64,000 nucleotides of DNA from NCBI GenBank assembly GCA_031420415.1, contig JANOMT010000032.1:40580-104579 (forward strand). The letters are read 5' to 3'. The position numbers were made by a program, and so were the translations under genes. Source of the DNA: JANYGA01 sp031420415. GTDB lineage: Bacteria > Vulcanimicrobiota > Vulcanimicrobiia > Vulcanimicrobiales > Vulcanimicrobiaceae. Under the pieces are notes generated by a model. That model made no database searches, was not told the DNA's origin, and saw only the letters and a list, made by a program, of their open reading frames with translations. Every line of letters starts with the position of its first letter. Position 1 is the stretch's first letter. Below are positions 35,025 to 44,104 of the stretch, one piece after another.

Positions 35025-35747
35025 GTGAACGACGGCGAGCTCTTGATCCTCGCGCGATGTGCGGGCTTTGCATTTCGTGCCCCGGGCTTCTCGCATCCGA
35101 GCGTGCCGCCGCCCATACGTGCGGGTTTTGCTTTCGCGCTTTCGCTCGCGCTCGATCGAGCGTACGCATCGACCGCGCGCACCGGCCCGGGTGGCTTCGC
35201 GTTCGCACTCGTGACTGAAACGTTGATCGGTGCGGCGATCGGCATCGCGGCATCGATGCTCTACGACGGTGCATTCTCCGGCGGCCGCGCGCTCGACGAT
35301 TACGTCGGTATTCGTTCGAGCGTTCCGAGCGCCGGCGTCGCGGCGGGAGCGGGCTTCGGTCGCCTCTGGTCGCTTGCATTCACGGCGGGCTTTTTCGTGC
35401 TCGGCGGATACGGAATCGCTCTGGTCGGATTCGCCGATGCCTTCGCGACGTTGCCGCCGGGAGCGCTTGCGGCGTCGCACGACATCCAAATCTTTACCGT
35501 CGCGCTCCCGCAGACGCTCTTGCGCGCGGCGTTCTTCGTCGCGGGGCCGGCGATCGCAATCGCGCTCGTCGCGCAAATCGCGCTCGCCATCGTCGCGCGG
35601 CTCGTGCCAAGATTCTCGACCTTCACGCTCTCGTTTCCAATCGTCTTTGCTTGTGTGCTCGTCGCAACGGTCGCGGCGCTCCCACTCGCACTCCATGCGG
35701 CGGCGTCACCCTGGATGGATCTCTCGATGTTGCGCGTCAGAAAGTAG
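35025..35747 (+). CDS. fliR: Flagellar export gate protein FliR
   Basis: A 240-residue polytopic membrane protein starting at GTG. FliR/SctT features are CAGFAFRAPGFSHPSVPPPIRAGFAFALSLAL near the N-terminus, ETLIGAAIGIAASMLYDGAFSGGRALD, and VAQIALAIVARLVPRFSTFTLSFPI. It completes the FliPQR core and is followed by flhB after 4 nt. The order fliP-fliQ-fliR-flhB-flhA is standard, apart from metF. Confidence 0.94.
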   Translation: MNDGELLILARCAGFAFRAPGFSHPSVPPPIRAGFAFALSLALDRAYASTARTGPGGFAFALVTETLIGAAIGIAASMLYDGAFSGGRALDDYVGIRSSVPSAGVAAGAGFGRLWSLAFTAGFFVLGGYGIALVGFADAFATLPPGALAASHDIQIFTVALPQTLLRAAFFVAGPAIAIALVAQIALAIVARLVPRFSTFTLSFPIVFACVLVATVAALPLALHAAASPWMDLSMLRVRK

Positions 35748-35751
35748 CGCG

Positions 35752-36759
35752 ATGGCAGAAGAAAAGCCGTTCGATCCGACGCACGCGCGCAGCGCGAAGG
35801 CGCGCCGCGATGGCGACATTCCGCGTTCGGCCGACGTCAACGCCGTCGCGTCGCTCGCATGTGCGTCGCTCGGGCTCTTCCTCGTCCTCGATCTTGCGGC
35901 CGGTGCGGCGCGCACGGCACTCGCGCAAGCGGCTTCGGGACGCGCGATCGATCCCGGGCCGTACGCCGTCTTCGGACTCGTCGCACTCGCCGTGATCGCT
36001 TGCGCGCTCGTCGGCGCGGTGGCGGCCACGTACGCGCAAGCCCGCACGATCACGGTAAAGTTTCCCGCGCCGAAATTCGAAAAACTCAATCCGTTCGAAG
36101 GCCTCAAACGCATGTTCTCACGCGATGCCGCGATCGGTGGCGCGAAAGCGTTCGTCGTTTCGGCCGCCGTCGCATGTGCGGTCGTGCCCGCCGCGCGCGA
36201 TACGTTTGCGGCGGTCGCGGGTGGGGCGCCGCCCGCGCAACTCGGCGCAATTGTCGTCCGGGCGATCCGTGCGGTGCTCGTAGGGGCGCTGCTCGTCGCG
36301 GCCGCATTCGCCGTCGTCGATATTTTTTTGGAGCGCGCCAAATGGCGCAAGCGACTCAAGATGAGTTTCGACGAACTCAGACGCGATAGCAAACAGAACG
36401 ACGGCGACCCACTCGTGCGCGGACGAAGGCGACAAGCCCACCGCGCGCTCGTTCGCGGCTCGATCGCAAACGTCAAAAATGCAAGCTTCGTCATCACCAA
36501 TCCCACGCACGTCGCGATCGCCCTCGAATATCGACCGCCGGCGATTGCCGTCCCGCGCGTGCTCGTGCGCGCGATCGACGCGGGCGCGCGAGAAATCAAA
36601 CGTCGTGCGCGCGAGCTCGGCGTGCCGATCGTCGAAAACGTGCCGCTCGCGCGTGCGCTGCTCGCATCGACCGATGTCGGCGCACCCATTCCACCCGATG
36701 CCTACGCGGCCGTCGCAGCGATCGTCGCGATGCTCGCCCGAGAGCCCGTACGCGCATGA
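35752..36759 (+). CDS. flhB: Flagellar export switch protein FlhB
   Basis: A 335-residue protein. The N-terminus has EEKPFDPTHARSAKARRDGDIPRS, then four transmembrane helices, a linker and the cytoplasmic domain with the self-cleavage motif NPTH (residues 250-253) in SFVITNPTHVAIALEY. FlhB controls substrate specificity of export. The intact NPTH suggests that a specificity switch is kept, which fits the FliK-like gene upstream. It overlaps flhA by 4 bp. Confidence 0.95.
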   Translation: MAEEKPFDPTHARSAKARRDGDIPRSADVNAVASLACASLGLFLVLDLAAGAARTALAQAASGRAIDPGPYAVFGLVALAVIACALVGAVAATYAQARTITVKFPAPKFEKLNPFEGLKRMFSRDAAIGGAKAFVVSAAVACAVVPAARDTFAAVAGGAPPAQLGAIVVRAIRAVLVGALLVAAAFAVVDIFLERAKWRKRLKMSFDELRRDSKQNDGDPLVRGRRRQAHRALVRGSIANVKNASFVITNPTHVAIALEYRPPAIAVPRVLVRAIDAGAREIKRRARELGVPIVENVPLARALLASTDVGAPIPPDAYAAVAAIVAMLAREPVRA

Positions 36760-38822
36760 ATACGAAAGCGATTACGTACGTTTTCGCGGGCATCGTGCTT
36801 TCGATCGTCGGCTTCCTCGTCGTGCCCTTACCCCCCGTCGTGCTCGATTGTTTACTTGCAATCAATATCGTCGGGTCGGGTATCGTGCTCTTGCTCGCAA
36901 TCACGATTGGCGAACCGCTCGAATTTGCGGCGTTCGCGCCCGCGTTGCTGATCGCGACACTCTTTCGACTCTCACTCGACGTCTCCGCGACGCGACTGAT
37001 CCTCACGCAGGGCCACATCGAAGGTGGTGTCGGCGAGATCATACCGGCGTTCGGAGAACTCGTCGTCCACGGCAATCTCGTCGTCGGGCTCATCGTCTTT
37101 ACGATCCTCATTACGATTCAATTTATCGTGATCGCATCGGGCTCGCAACGCGTCGCCGAAGTCGCCGCACGCTTCACGCTCGATGCGATGCCGGGCAAAC
37201 AGATGGCGATCGATGCGGAAGTTCATGCGGGGATGCTCGACGCGGAAGGCGCGCGACGCAAGCGACTCACGATTCAGAAAGAAGCCGACTTTTATGGCGC
37301 GATGGATGGTGCTGGAAAATTCGTCAAGGGTGACGCGATCGCGGCGCTCGTGATCGTCGCGCTCAATCTTATCGGTGGCGTGGTCGTCGGAATCGCGTAC
37401 TACGGCATGAGCCCCCTCGACGCGCTCAACACGTTCGCAATTCTCTCAATCGGAAACGCGCTCGTGACGACGTTGCCCGCATTCTTACTCTCGACCTCGA
37501 TGGGCCTCATGGTTACGCGCGCGAGCGGCGATGGATCTCTCGGTGTCGATATCGCGACGCAGCTCTTCGCACGTCCCGACGTCTTGCGCGCGGCGGCGGC
37601 GTTCTCACTCGCACTCGCATTCGTCCCGGCACTCCCTCATCTCGCCTTCATCGCGATCGCGATCGCGCTCGCGGTAACGGCGCAGGTCGGCGCGCGCACG
37701 CATGCGGATCAGGTACGCGACGTGCGAGCGGCGCGCGACCTCGCGCGGCGTGCGTCGATCCGTCGACCCGAGATGGCGCTCGGCCTCGTTGGTGTCGATG
37801 CGCTCGCAATCGACGTCGGGCTCGATCTCGCGGCGTTCTTACAGTCGCCCCTCGCCGACGCGCTCCTGGATCGAATCGGTGAAGTTCGTCGCGCGCTGGC
37901 GAGCGATCTCGGCATCGTAATGCCGGGCGTTCGCCTGCGCGACGATCTCACGCGCGATGCGTCGACCTATGCGATACGCGTGCGCGATACCGTCGTTGCC
38001 GAAGGTCGCTTGTGCCTCGATCGGGTGCTCGCGGTTGCGGGCGAAGAGATTCTGGGGCGCTTCCACGGCGAACGCGTGCGCGAACCCGTGTACGGGCTCG
38101 CGGCGGTGTGGATCGAACCCGGCGAACGCGAATTTGCCGTCGCCAACGGCGCGCTGTGTTTCGATCCGATCTCGATCGTCGGGTCGCATCTCGCCGAAGT
38201 CGTGCGCTCGCATGCGAGCGCTTTGCTCGGGCGCCAAGAGTTGCACACGCTCGTCGAACATCTCCGCGCGAGCGTACCGTCGCTCGTCAAAGAGATCGGC
38301 ACCGACGCGCTTCCGCTCGCGACGGTTCAACGCGTCTTCGAATTATTGTTGCGCGAACGCGTCTGGCCGCGCGATACGGTCATGGTGCTCGAGGCGCTCG
38401 TCGACGCATCGATCGCAACGCGCGATGCGCGCGATCTTGCCGAGAGCGTCCGGCGTAAACTCGTGCCGCACCAATTGCGCCGTCGCAACATCGCAATACT
38501 CGAACCACTCATCGTCGATCCGCAATTCGAAACCGAGCTGCACGGTTGGCTCGTCGATGGCTCGCTCGCGCCGCAGCCGCAGACCGCATGGCACGTGCGA
38601 AGCGTCGCGAGTTCGTATGCAGCGAGCGTCGTACGCGAACGTGCGGCCATCGTTTGCACGGGTGCGCTCCGTCCGGCGCTCGCCGATTTTCTATCGCGCT
38701 TCGGCGTCGCCGTCGACGTCTTCGCATACGCGGAGTTGCCGCCGGAATTGGAGTTACGCCCGGCAGTCGTGCTGGGCTACCCGACGACCACGATCGAGCA
38801 GCCGGGTGCGATTTCCGCATGA
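36756..38822 (+). CDS. flhA: Flagellar export gate protein FlhA
   Basis: A 688-residue protein with about eight N-terminal transmembrane helices and a large cytoplasmic domain. Conserved parts are PPVVLDCLLAINI, FRLSLDVSATRLILTQGH, the FHIPEP-like loop VAARFTLDAMPGKQMAIDAEVHAG and GADFYGAMDGAGKFVKGDA-like EADFYGAMDGAGKFVKGD. FlhA forms the nonameric docking ring for substrates and chaperones. The last gene of the locus; no further flagellar gene follows. Confidence 0.96.
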   Translation: MNTKAITYVFAGIVLSIVGFLVVPLPPVVLDCLLAINIVGSGIVLLLAITIGEPLEFAAFAPALLIATLFRLSLDVSATRLILTQGHIEGGVGEIIPAFGELVVHGNLVVGLIVFTILITIQFIVIASGSQRVAEVAARFTLDAMPGKQMAIDAEVHAGMLDAEGARRKRLTIQKEADFYGAMDGAGKFVKGDAIAALVIVALNLIGGVVVGIAYYGMSPLDALNTFAILSIGNALVTTLPAFLLSTSMGLMVTRASGDGSLGVDIATQLFARPDVLRAAAAFSLALAFVPALPHLAFIAIAIALAVTAQVGARTHADQVRDVRAARDLARRASIRRPEMALGLVGVDALAIDVGLDLAAFLQSPLADALLDRIGEVRRALASDLGIVMPGVRLRDDLTRDASTYAIRVRDTVVAEGRLCLDRVLAVAGEEILGRFHGERVREPVYGLAAVWIEPGEREFAVANGALCFDPISIVGSHLAEVVRSHASALLGRQELHTLVEHLRASVPSLVKEIGTDALPLATVQRVFELLLRERVWPRDTVMVLEALVDASIATRDARDLAESVRRKLVPHQLRRRNIAILEPLIVDPQFETELHGWLVDGSLAPQPQTAWHVRSVASSYAASVVRERAAIVCTGALRPALADFLSRFGVAVDVFAYAELPPELELRPAVVLGYPTTTIEQPGAISA

Positions 38823-39104
38823 CGACGGCCGCGCGTTCCAAGAGCGGCGCAATCCGAACAGCGCCCGCTGATCGAGATGGCAGCGTATGTCGGTGGCCGC
38901 TTTCTAGCGAGCCGCGCTCACGCCGAAGGAAAACATCCGCACGCGACCGCGATCGAGAATCGTCTCGGCCGACGGCTCGAACCCTTTTCTGATTTTCAAA
39001 AGCGCGGCAGACCGAGGCGATTTGTCCCGCGAGCGCGTATCGCGCTCGTAGAGGTTGGTCCGAGCGGCCTTCCCATCCATGCAAGACGGCCACCCTCGAA
39101 CGGT
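38823..39104 (+). other. Non-coding stretch between flhA and the secD promoter
   Basis: About 280 bp without a convincing gene. Short open frames here have no ribosome-binding site, no family similarity and unusual arginine-rich composition. No tRNA or terminator with a T-run was recognised. The secD promoter lies at its right end. Confidence 0.5.
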
Positions 39105-39133
39105 TTGACGGGGCTGGATTCGCCTGCTACAAT
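39105..39133 (+). promoter_or_regulatory. Sigma-70-type promoter of secD-secF
   Basis: TTGACG (39105-39110) and TACAAT (39128-39133) are separated by exactly 17 bp, close to consensus. It is about 39 bp upstream of the secD start. Confidence 0.8.
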
Positions 39134-39171
39134 GCGTGGGTTCTCCCCTCCCTTGGGGTCTTTTTATACGT

Positions 39172-40446
39172 ATGTGGCTTCGACTTAAACCCTGGGTGAC
39201 GGGACTTTTCCTCGTCGCGATCGTCGCGGGATCGCTCTACCTGGTACTCCCGATCCAAAACAAGATCAAGCTCGGGCTCGATCTCCAGGGCGGCGTGCGC
39301 GTGTTGCTGCAACTGCAACCGAGCCCCGAAGTCCCGCAAATCACGCGTCAGGTTCAGACCGAGGTGCAGCAGGTCATCGACGCGCGCATCAACGGTCTCG
39401 GCGTTGCGGAGCCCCAGATTACGTCGGTCGGTAACGATCGCATTCTGGTCGAACTGCCCAACGTCAAGAACCCCGACGAAGCGGTGCGGTCATTAAAAGA
39501 TGTTGCGAAACTCGATTTCAAAATTATTCCGACCGACGTTAATGCGAAGGTCGCGAGCGATAAAAAGTACGCGAACGATCCTAATGGAGCGTACAAAGAT
39601 AGCGGAGCGATCGTCTATTCGGGCAACGACCTCAAGCGCGCATCTTCGTCGCCCGACCAGAGCGGCGGTTGGAAGATCGATTTCGAGACGAAAGACCCCG
39701 CAAAGTTCGGCCGGATGACGCAGGCGAATATCGGCAAGTTGCTCGGCTTCTTCCTCGATAAGAAGTTCGTCTCGGCGGCGACGATTCAGAGTGTCATCAC
39801 GGACCAAGGGCAGATCACGGGTCAGTTCACCGAAGAAGAGACGCTTCGTGTTGCAAATGATCTCAACGCGGGTGCGCTGCCGGTTCCCGTCAAGATCATC
39901 GAGAACGATACGGTCGGCCCCGTGCTCGGCAAACTCGATCTCGAGAAATCGCTTTACGCGTCGATCGCAGGCCTCGGTCTCGTGCTCATCTTCATGTTCG
40001 TGGTCTATCGCCTTCCCGGTATTCTCGCCGACCTCGCGCTCGTCGTATACGTGCTGATGCTCCTGGGGTTGCTCGCGGGGGTGCACGCGGTGTTGACGCT
40101 CCCGGGTATTGCCGGCTTCGTGCTCTCGATCGGCATGGCCGTCGATGCGAACGTCCTGATCTTCGAACGCCTCAAAGAAGAGATTTGGGCAGGCAAGACA
40201 TTGCGTTCGGCGGTCGCGATCGGCTTCAAGCGCGCGTTCACCGCCGTCTTCGATAGCCACTTCACCACGATCGTCGGCGCGGGCGTCCTTTTCATGCTCG
40301 GTACGGGTACCGTCAAAGGCTTCGCGTACACGCTTTTTTGGGGAACGGTTTTCTCACTCTTCACGGCGACGTTCGTGACGCGCTATTTTATGGATCTCGT
40401 GGTCGACAATAACGTCAGCGAAAATCCGAAAGTGTACGGAGCGTAA
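39172..40446 (+). CDS. secD: Protein translocase subunit SecD
   Basis: A 424-residue SecD. ATG 39172 is used because it opens directly before the first transmembrane helix (LRLKPWVTGLFLVAIVAG). Motifs: KLGLDLQGGVRVLLQL after helix 1, a periplasmic domain with INGLGVAEPQITSVGNDRILVELPNV, and the C-terminal RND-like bundle with SIGMAVDANVLIFERLKEE and GFKRAFTAVFDSHFTTIV. It uses proton flow to aid release of exported proteins with SecYEG. secF starts 3 nt after its stop. Confidence 0.95.
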   Translation: MWLRLKPWVTGLFLVAIVAGSLYLVLPIQNKIKLGLDLQGGVRVLLQLQPSPEVPQITRQVQTEVQQVIDARINGLGVAEPQITSVGNDRILVELPNVKNPDEAVRSLKDVAKLDFKIIPTDVNAKVASDKKYANDPNGAYKDSGAIVYSGNDLKRASSSPDQSGGWKIDFETKDPAKFGRMTQANIGKLLGFFLDKKFVSAATIQSVITDQGQITGQFTEEETLRVANDLNAGALPVPVKIIENDTVGPVLGKLDLEKSLYASIAGLGLVLIFMFVVYRLPGILADLALVVYVLMLLGLLAGVHAVLTLPGIAGFVLSIGMAVDANVLIFERLKEEIWAGKTLRSAVAIGFKRAFTAVFDSHFTTIVGAGVLFMLGTGTVKGFAYTLFWGTVFSLFTATFVTRYFMDLVVDNNVSENPKVYGA

Positions 40447-40449
40447 GCG

Positions 40450-41865
40450 GTGTTCTTTCGTCGATTGAATTGGAACGTCGTCGGGTGGTTTAAGACCGTC
40501 TCCGCGATTTCATACGGGATTATCTTCCTCGGCGTCCTCGCGCTCGGCTGGCACGCCTTCCACGCACCGGGCGGCGGCTTCCAGCCATCGCACGCGCTGC
40601 GCTTGGGGATCTCGTTCACCGGCGGCACCGACGTCACGGTGAAATTCGTGAAACCGCAAACCGTCGCCAGTATTCAAAAAGCGCTCGGGACCCTCGGCGT
40701 GAACGATGCGCGCGTGAATACGCTCGCCAAGACGAGCGATAGCGCGCCCGGCGAACGCTACACGATCGAAACACAGACCGACTTCGGCGACAATACGCCA
40801 AAGCTGTGGACCGCGCTCGGCGCGATCGGTAACGTCGACCGCGCGCAATCACAGATCGAGGCCGTCGGTCCGTCGCTCGGTAAAGAATATCTCATCAAGG
40901 CCGCGGAAGCGCTGGTCATCGCGATCGGGATCCAGTTCATCTACATCGCGTTCCGCTTCGGTTGGAATTACATCTTCGGCCTCGTGGTCGTCATCGCACT
41001 CGTGCGCGACGCCGCGATGATGATCGGTATCTATGCGATCGCCGATCGCCGCGCAGACGATGCATTTCTCGCAGCCGTATTAACCGTCATCGGGTACTCG
41101 GTGATGGATACGATCGTCATTCTCGATCGTATTCGCGAAAACGTCAAAGTCATGGCGGGTCAGCCGTACGATCGTATCGTGAACACGTCGATCTTGCAGA
41201 CGATGACGCGCTCCGTCAATACGCTCGCAACCGTCGTCGTAACGCTCGTCGCACTGGTCGGCTTCGGCGGCGCGAGCCTGCAGAATTTCGCGTTCGCGTT
41301 GCTCGTGGGCATCTGCTCGGGCGGCTACCATTCGATTTTCTACTCAGCTCCACTCGTGCACATCTTGCGCGAACGGCAACTCAAATCGGCTTCGGGTCGT
41401 CTCGCGCTTGCCCGCTCGTCGGCCAGCGAGCGTCCGCGCACGGTTGCCGAAGCGCGCGCGCAAGCCGCCGGTGCGGCTTCGCGCGACGTCGTGCTCGCGG
41501 CTCGCAAAGAGCGCAAGAAGAAGGGCACGAATCGCGGCACGCCATCGGCACCGGTGTCGTACAAGCGTAAACGTGTGTTGCCCGCAACGGCAACTGCAGC
41601 TGAAGTTGCGGCGTTCGCCGCCGCACCACAATACGAAGACGTCTACGATGATGGATCGCACGAACACGATCTCGCGGTCGCCGAAAACGACCACGGGGTC
41701 TCGCACGATCACGACGTGCACGGCCACGAGATGCTCGATCCTCTCGACGCACAAAATTCGGGCGTGCACGAACAAGATCTTCTGTTGGGTCACGAAGAAA
41801 TTCACTTGAATTTAGGCGATGTCGAAGCCGATAAAACGGAACACCCCGCCCTCAAGCACGAGTAA
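40450..41865 (+). CDS. secF: Protein translocase subunit SecF with a His-rich C-terminal tail
   Basis: A 471-residue SecF with GTG start. The core (about residues 1-310) has LRLGISFTGGTDVTVKF, the periplasmic domain, and VIGYSVMDTIVILDRIRENVK. It is followed by a long hydrophilic extension of about 150 residues. Its first part is basic (RKERKKKGTNRG); its last 80 residues are acidic and histidine-rich, with clusters such as SHEHD, SHDHDVHGHE and GHEEIH, twelve histidines in all. Ordinary SecF proteins end soon after the last helix. The tail may bind metal ions or other proteins at the inner face; this is inference. Confidence 0.92.
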   Translation: MFFRRLNWNVVGWFKTVSAISYGIIFLGVLALGWHAFHAPGGGFQPSHALRLGISFTGGTDVTVKFVKPQTVASIQKALGTLGVNDARVNTLAKTSDSAPGERYTIETQTDFGDNTPKLWTALGAIGNVDRAQSQIEAVGPSLGKEYLIKAAEALVIAIGIQFIYIAFRFGWNYIFGLVVVIALVRDAAMMIGIYAIADRRADDAFLAAVLTVIGYSVMDTIVILDRIRENVKVMAGQPYDRIVNTSILQTMTRSVNTLATVVVTLVALVGFGGASLQNFAFALLVGICSGGYHSIFYSAPLVHILRERQLKSASGRLALARSSASERPRTVAEARAQAAGAASRDVVLAARKERKKKGTNRGTPSAPVSYKRKRVLPATATAAEVAAFAAAPQYEDVYDDGSHEHDLAVAENDHGVSHDHDVHGHEMLDPLDAQNSGVHEQDLLLGHEEIHLNLGDVEADKTEHPALKHE

Positions 41866-41869
41866 CCCG

Positions 41870-43915
41870 ATGGCGCGGCTCTTGCCGCCGCCCACCGCAT
41901 CAGAAGCCGCTTTCGAGAGGCTTCTGATGCATTTCGACGATCCGACGGGCGCGGAACCGACGCTCGATCTGCTCGGCTCGACCGTCCAAAACGTGCCGCG
42001 CCCGCGCGATCCGCAGATCGAAGCGATCGCGGACCCCGCAGCCGATGCGAACATCGCGTTTCTCGACGCGCTCTTCGCAAAGAAAGATACGTACCTCGAA
42101 GGCGATCGCTTTTCGTCGATCGGCGATGCCGACGATTTCTTCACGAAGATCGTCGGCGTTAGTTTCGAGGGCCGACAAGATCGCGTTGGCGGATTACTGC
42201 CCGGTCAAGCACTCGAACTCGTGCGCGAGCCGGAGAATCCTTACGATGCGAACGCGATCGCCGTGCGCTTCGGCACGTTCGCACTCGGCTTTCTTCGCAA
42301 AGAGATCGCGCGGCGGATCGCGCCCAACATCGATGCGGGCGAACGTTACGAAGCACGTGTCGGAAGCATCACGGGCGGCGGCGAGCGTAACGTCGGCGTG
42401 AATATTCACGTCCGTCGGATCGGCGCGCGCGGGATCGGATCCGTCGCGTTGCCGACCTACGACGACGCGATCGCGCTCGGTACGAGCATCGATGATGTGC
42501 GCGCCGCTTTCATCGGCACGCGACCGCTCCGCAACGCGCAACGGGACGTGCTCGAACGCGTCGCGGCCGGGCGCAACACGCTCGCGGTGCTCGGGACGGG
42601 TCGGGGAAAATCGCTGTGCTTCGCGCTTCCCGCAACCGAACGCGCGCTGCATCGCCGTGAGAAGACGATCGTCTTCTATCCCCTTCGCGCGCTCGCGAAC
42701 GACCAATTCGATGCGCTCTCGCGGCGCCTCGCGCCGATGGGCCTACGCGTGCTCCGCGCGAACGGCTCGATCGATGCGAGCGAACGCGCGCTACTCGACG
42801 ACGCGCTCGAAAGCGGCGCGTGGGATCTCATCCTTGCGACGCCGGAGTTTGCGACATTCCACCGCGCGGCATTCGTGCGTGCGTGCAATCGCCCGTGGCT
42901 CGTCGTCGTCGATGAAGCGCACCATATCTTCGAATCGAAACATCGCGCGGCATACGGAACGCTCGGCGAACTCATCGTGCAACTCGGTGCACCTCAAGTG
43001 CTCGCGTTGACCGCAACGGCAAACGACGATGCGTTTCGCGATATTCGTCGCGCTCTGCGGATCGATGCGTGGGTGATCGACCCGACGGTGCGCGAGAATC
43101 TCCACGTCGTCGATGCACGCAATACGTCGGATAAGAATGCATATCTCGCGCGCGAACTTAGCGGCGACGGCAAAGCGATCGTGTACTGCAACTCGCGCGC
43201 CGAAGCGACGAAGCTCGCCGAGCGGTTGCGTGCGCGTTTCGGACCGAGCGTCGCATTCTATCATGCGGGTGTCCCAAGTGAAGAACGCGCTGGGATCGAA
43301 GATCTTTTTCGTAATGGTGCGATTCGCGTGATCGTGGCGACGTCGGCGTTTGGTGAAGGCATCGACCTTCCCGACGTGCGCGACGTCGTACTCTTTCACC
43401 TCAATTTCGACGTCACGGGCTTCAATCAAATGGCCGGGCGCGCGGGACGCGACGGCGATTCGGCACGCATCCATCTCCTCTATGGCGATGGCGATCGGCG
43501 CATCAACGATTTTATTCTCGAACGCAACGCGCCAACGCTCGAGCGACTGCGCGAGATCTTTCGTGGCATGCGCGGGATGTCGCGCGATGCGATGCTGCGC
43601 ACGTCGTACGAAGAGATCGCGCGAATACTGGACATCAATGGCGTCGATGGCGCGAGCATCAGCGCCGCGGTTGCGATGTTCGCCGAAGTCGGGCTCGTGC
43701 AGAGTGGTGCCGACGACGACGGCCGTTTCGTTCATTTTCTCGAGGTCGCCGGTAAAGTCGATCTCACCGCGACGACGCGTTACGCCGAAGGTCTCGCCGA
43801 ACGCGACGCGTTCCAACGTTTCTGCGATCTCGCGCTTAAGGCCGACGCCGAAACGCTCGAACAAGTCATCAATCGCCCGATCTACCCCGATCGCGTGGCG
43901 TTGACGGCGTCGTAA
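41870..43915 (+). CDS. HIRAN-domain RecQ-like superfamily 2 helicase
   Basis: A 681-residue protein. A HIRAN-like domain (about residues 93-182: FTKIVGVSFEGRQ, LVREPENPYDANAIAVRFG, GFLRKEIARRI) precedes a helicase core with Walker A TGRGKS (243-248), DEAH (348-351), a TATA motif, FGEGIDLPDVRDVVLFH and MAGRAGRDGDSARIHLLY. HIRAN domains recognise 3' DNA ends at damaged forks; the core is of RecQ type. No RQC zinc-binding or HRDC domain is obvious. A role in DNA repair or replication restart is inferred. The start 5 nt after secF suggests cotranscription. Confidence 0.82.
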   Translation: MARLLPPPTASEAAFERLLMHFDDPTGAEPTLDLLGSTVQNVPRPRDPQIEAIADPAADANIAFLDALFAKKDTYLEGDRFSSIGDADDFFTKIVGVSFEGRQDRVGGLLPGQALELVREPENPYDANAIAVRFGTFALGFLRKEIARRIAPNIDAGERYEARVGSITGGGERNVGVNIHVRRIGARGIGSVALPTYDDAIALGTSIDDVRAAFIGTRPLRNAQRDVLERVAAGRNTLAVLGTGRGKSLCFALPATERALHRREKTIVFYPLRALANDQFDALSRRLAPMGLRVLRANGSIDASERALLDDALESGAWDLILATPEFATFHRAAFVRACNRPWLVVVDEAHHIFESKHRAAYGTLGELIVQLGAPQVLALTATANDDAFRDIRRALRIDAWVIDPTVRENLHVVDARNTSDKNAYLARELSGDGKAIVYCNSRAEATKLAERLRARFGPSVAFYHAGVPSEERAGIEDLFRNGAIRVIVATSAFGEGIDLPDVRDVVLFHLNFDVTGFNQMAGRAGRDGDSARIHLLYGDGDRRINDFILERNAPTLERLREIFRGMRGMSRDAMLRTSYEEIARILDINGVDGASISAAVAMFAEVGLVQSGADDDGRFVHFLEVAGKVDLTATTRYAEGLAERDAFQRFCDLALKADAETLEQVINRPIYPDRVALTAS

Positions 43916-44053
43916 GAACGCGTTCGGCCGGCACTGCGTCCGCGCGCCGCAGCAACCGCGACGTGCAGGTCGCCTCTTGTGTGACGCGCGCTGAGATGTT
44001 AGGGTCGTGCGATAGGGGCTCAATGCCTGAGAAAATTGCATGTTTATTCATAA

Positions 44054-44071
44054 CTAATGCATGCGCATTAG
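44054..44071. promoter_or_regulatory. Inverted repeat upstream of the cupredoxin gene
   Basis: Perfect arms CTAATGC and GCATTAG flank ATGC in an unusually AT-rich patch 34 bp before the gene start. It could be an operator or overlap a promoter (a TTGCAT lies at 44036). No regulator is assigned. Confidence 0.35.
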
Positions 44072-44104
44072 CTCTAAAGCTTCTATCAGTCCGAGAGGTC
44101 GCGA

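Noticed and set aside
24299..38822. Non-flagellar injectisome (virulence type III secretion)
   Set aside because: FlgC, FliE and a flagellar rod-like protein are present, and no secretin, needle or translocon gene is seen; the set is flagellar in type.
38877..39188. 103-codon frame between flhA and secD
   Set aside because: Overlaps the near-consensus secD promoter, lacks a ribosome-binding site and has no recognisable sequence.
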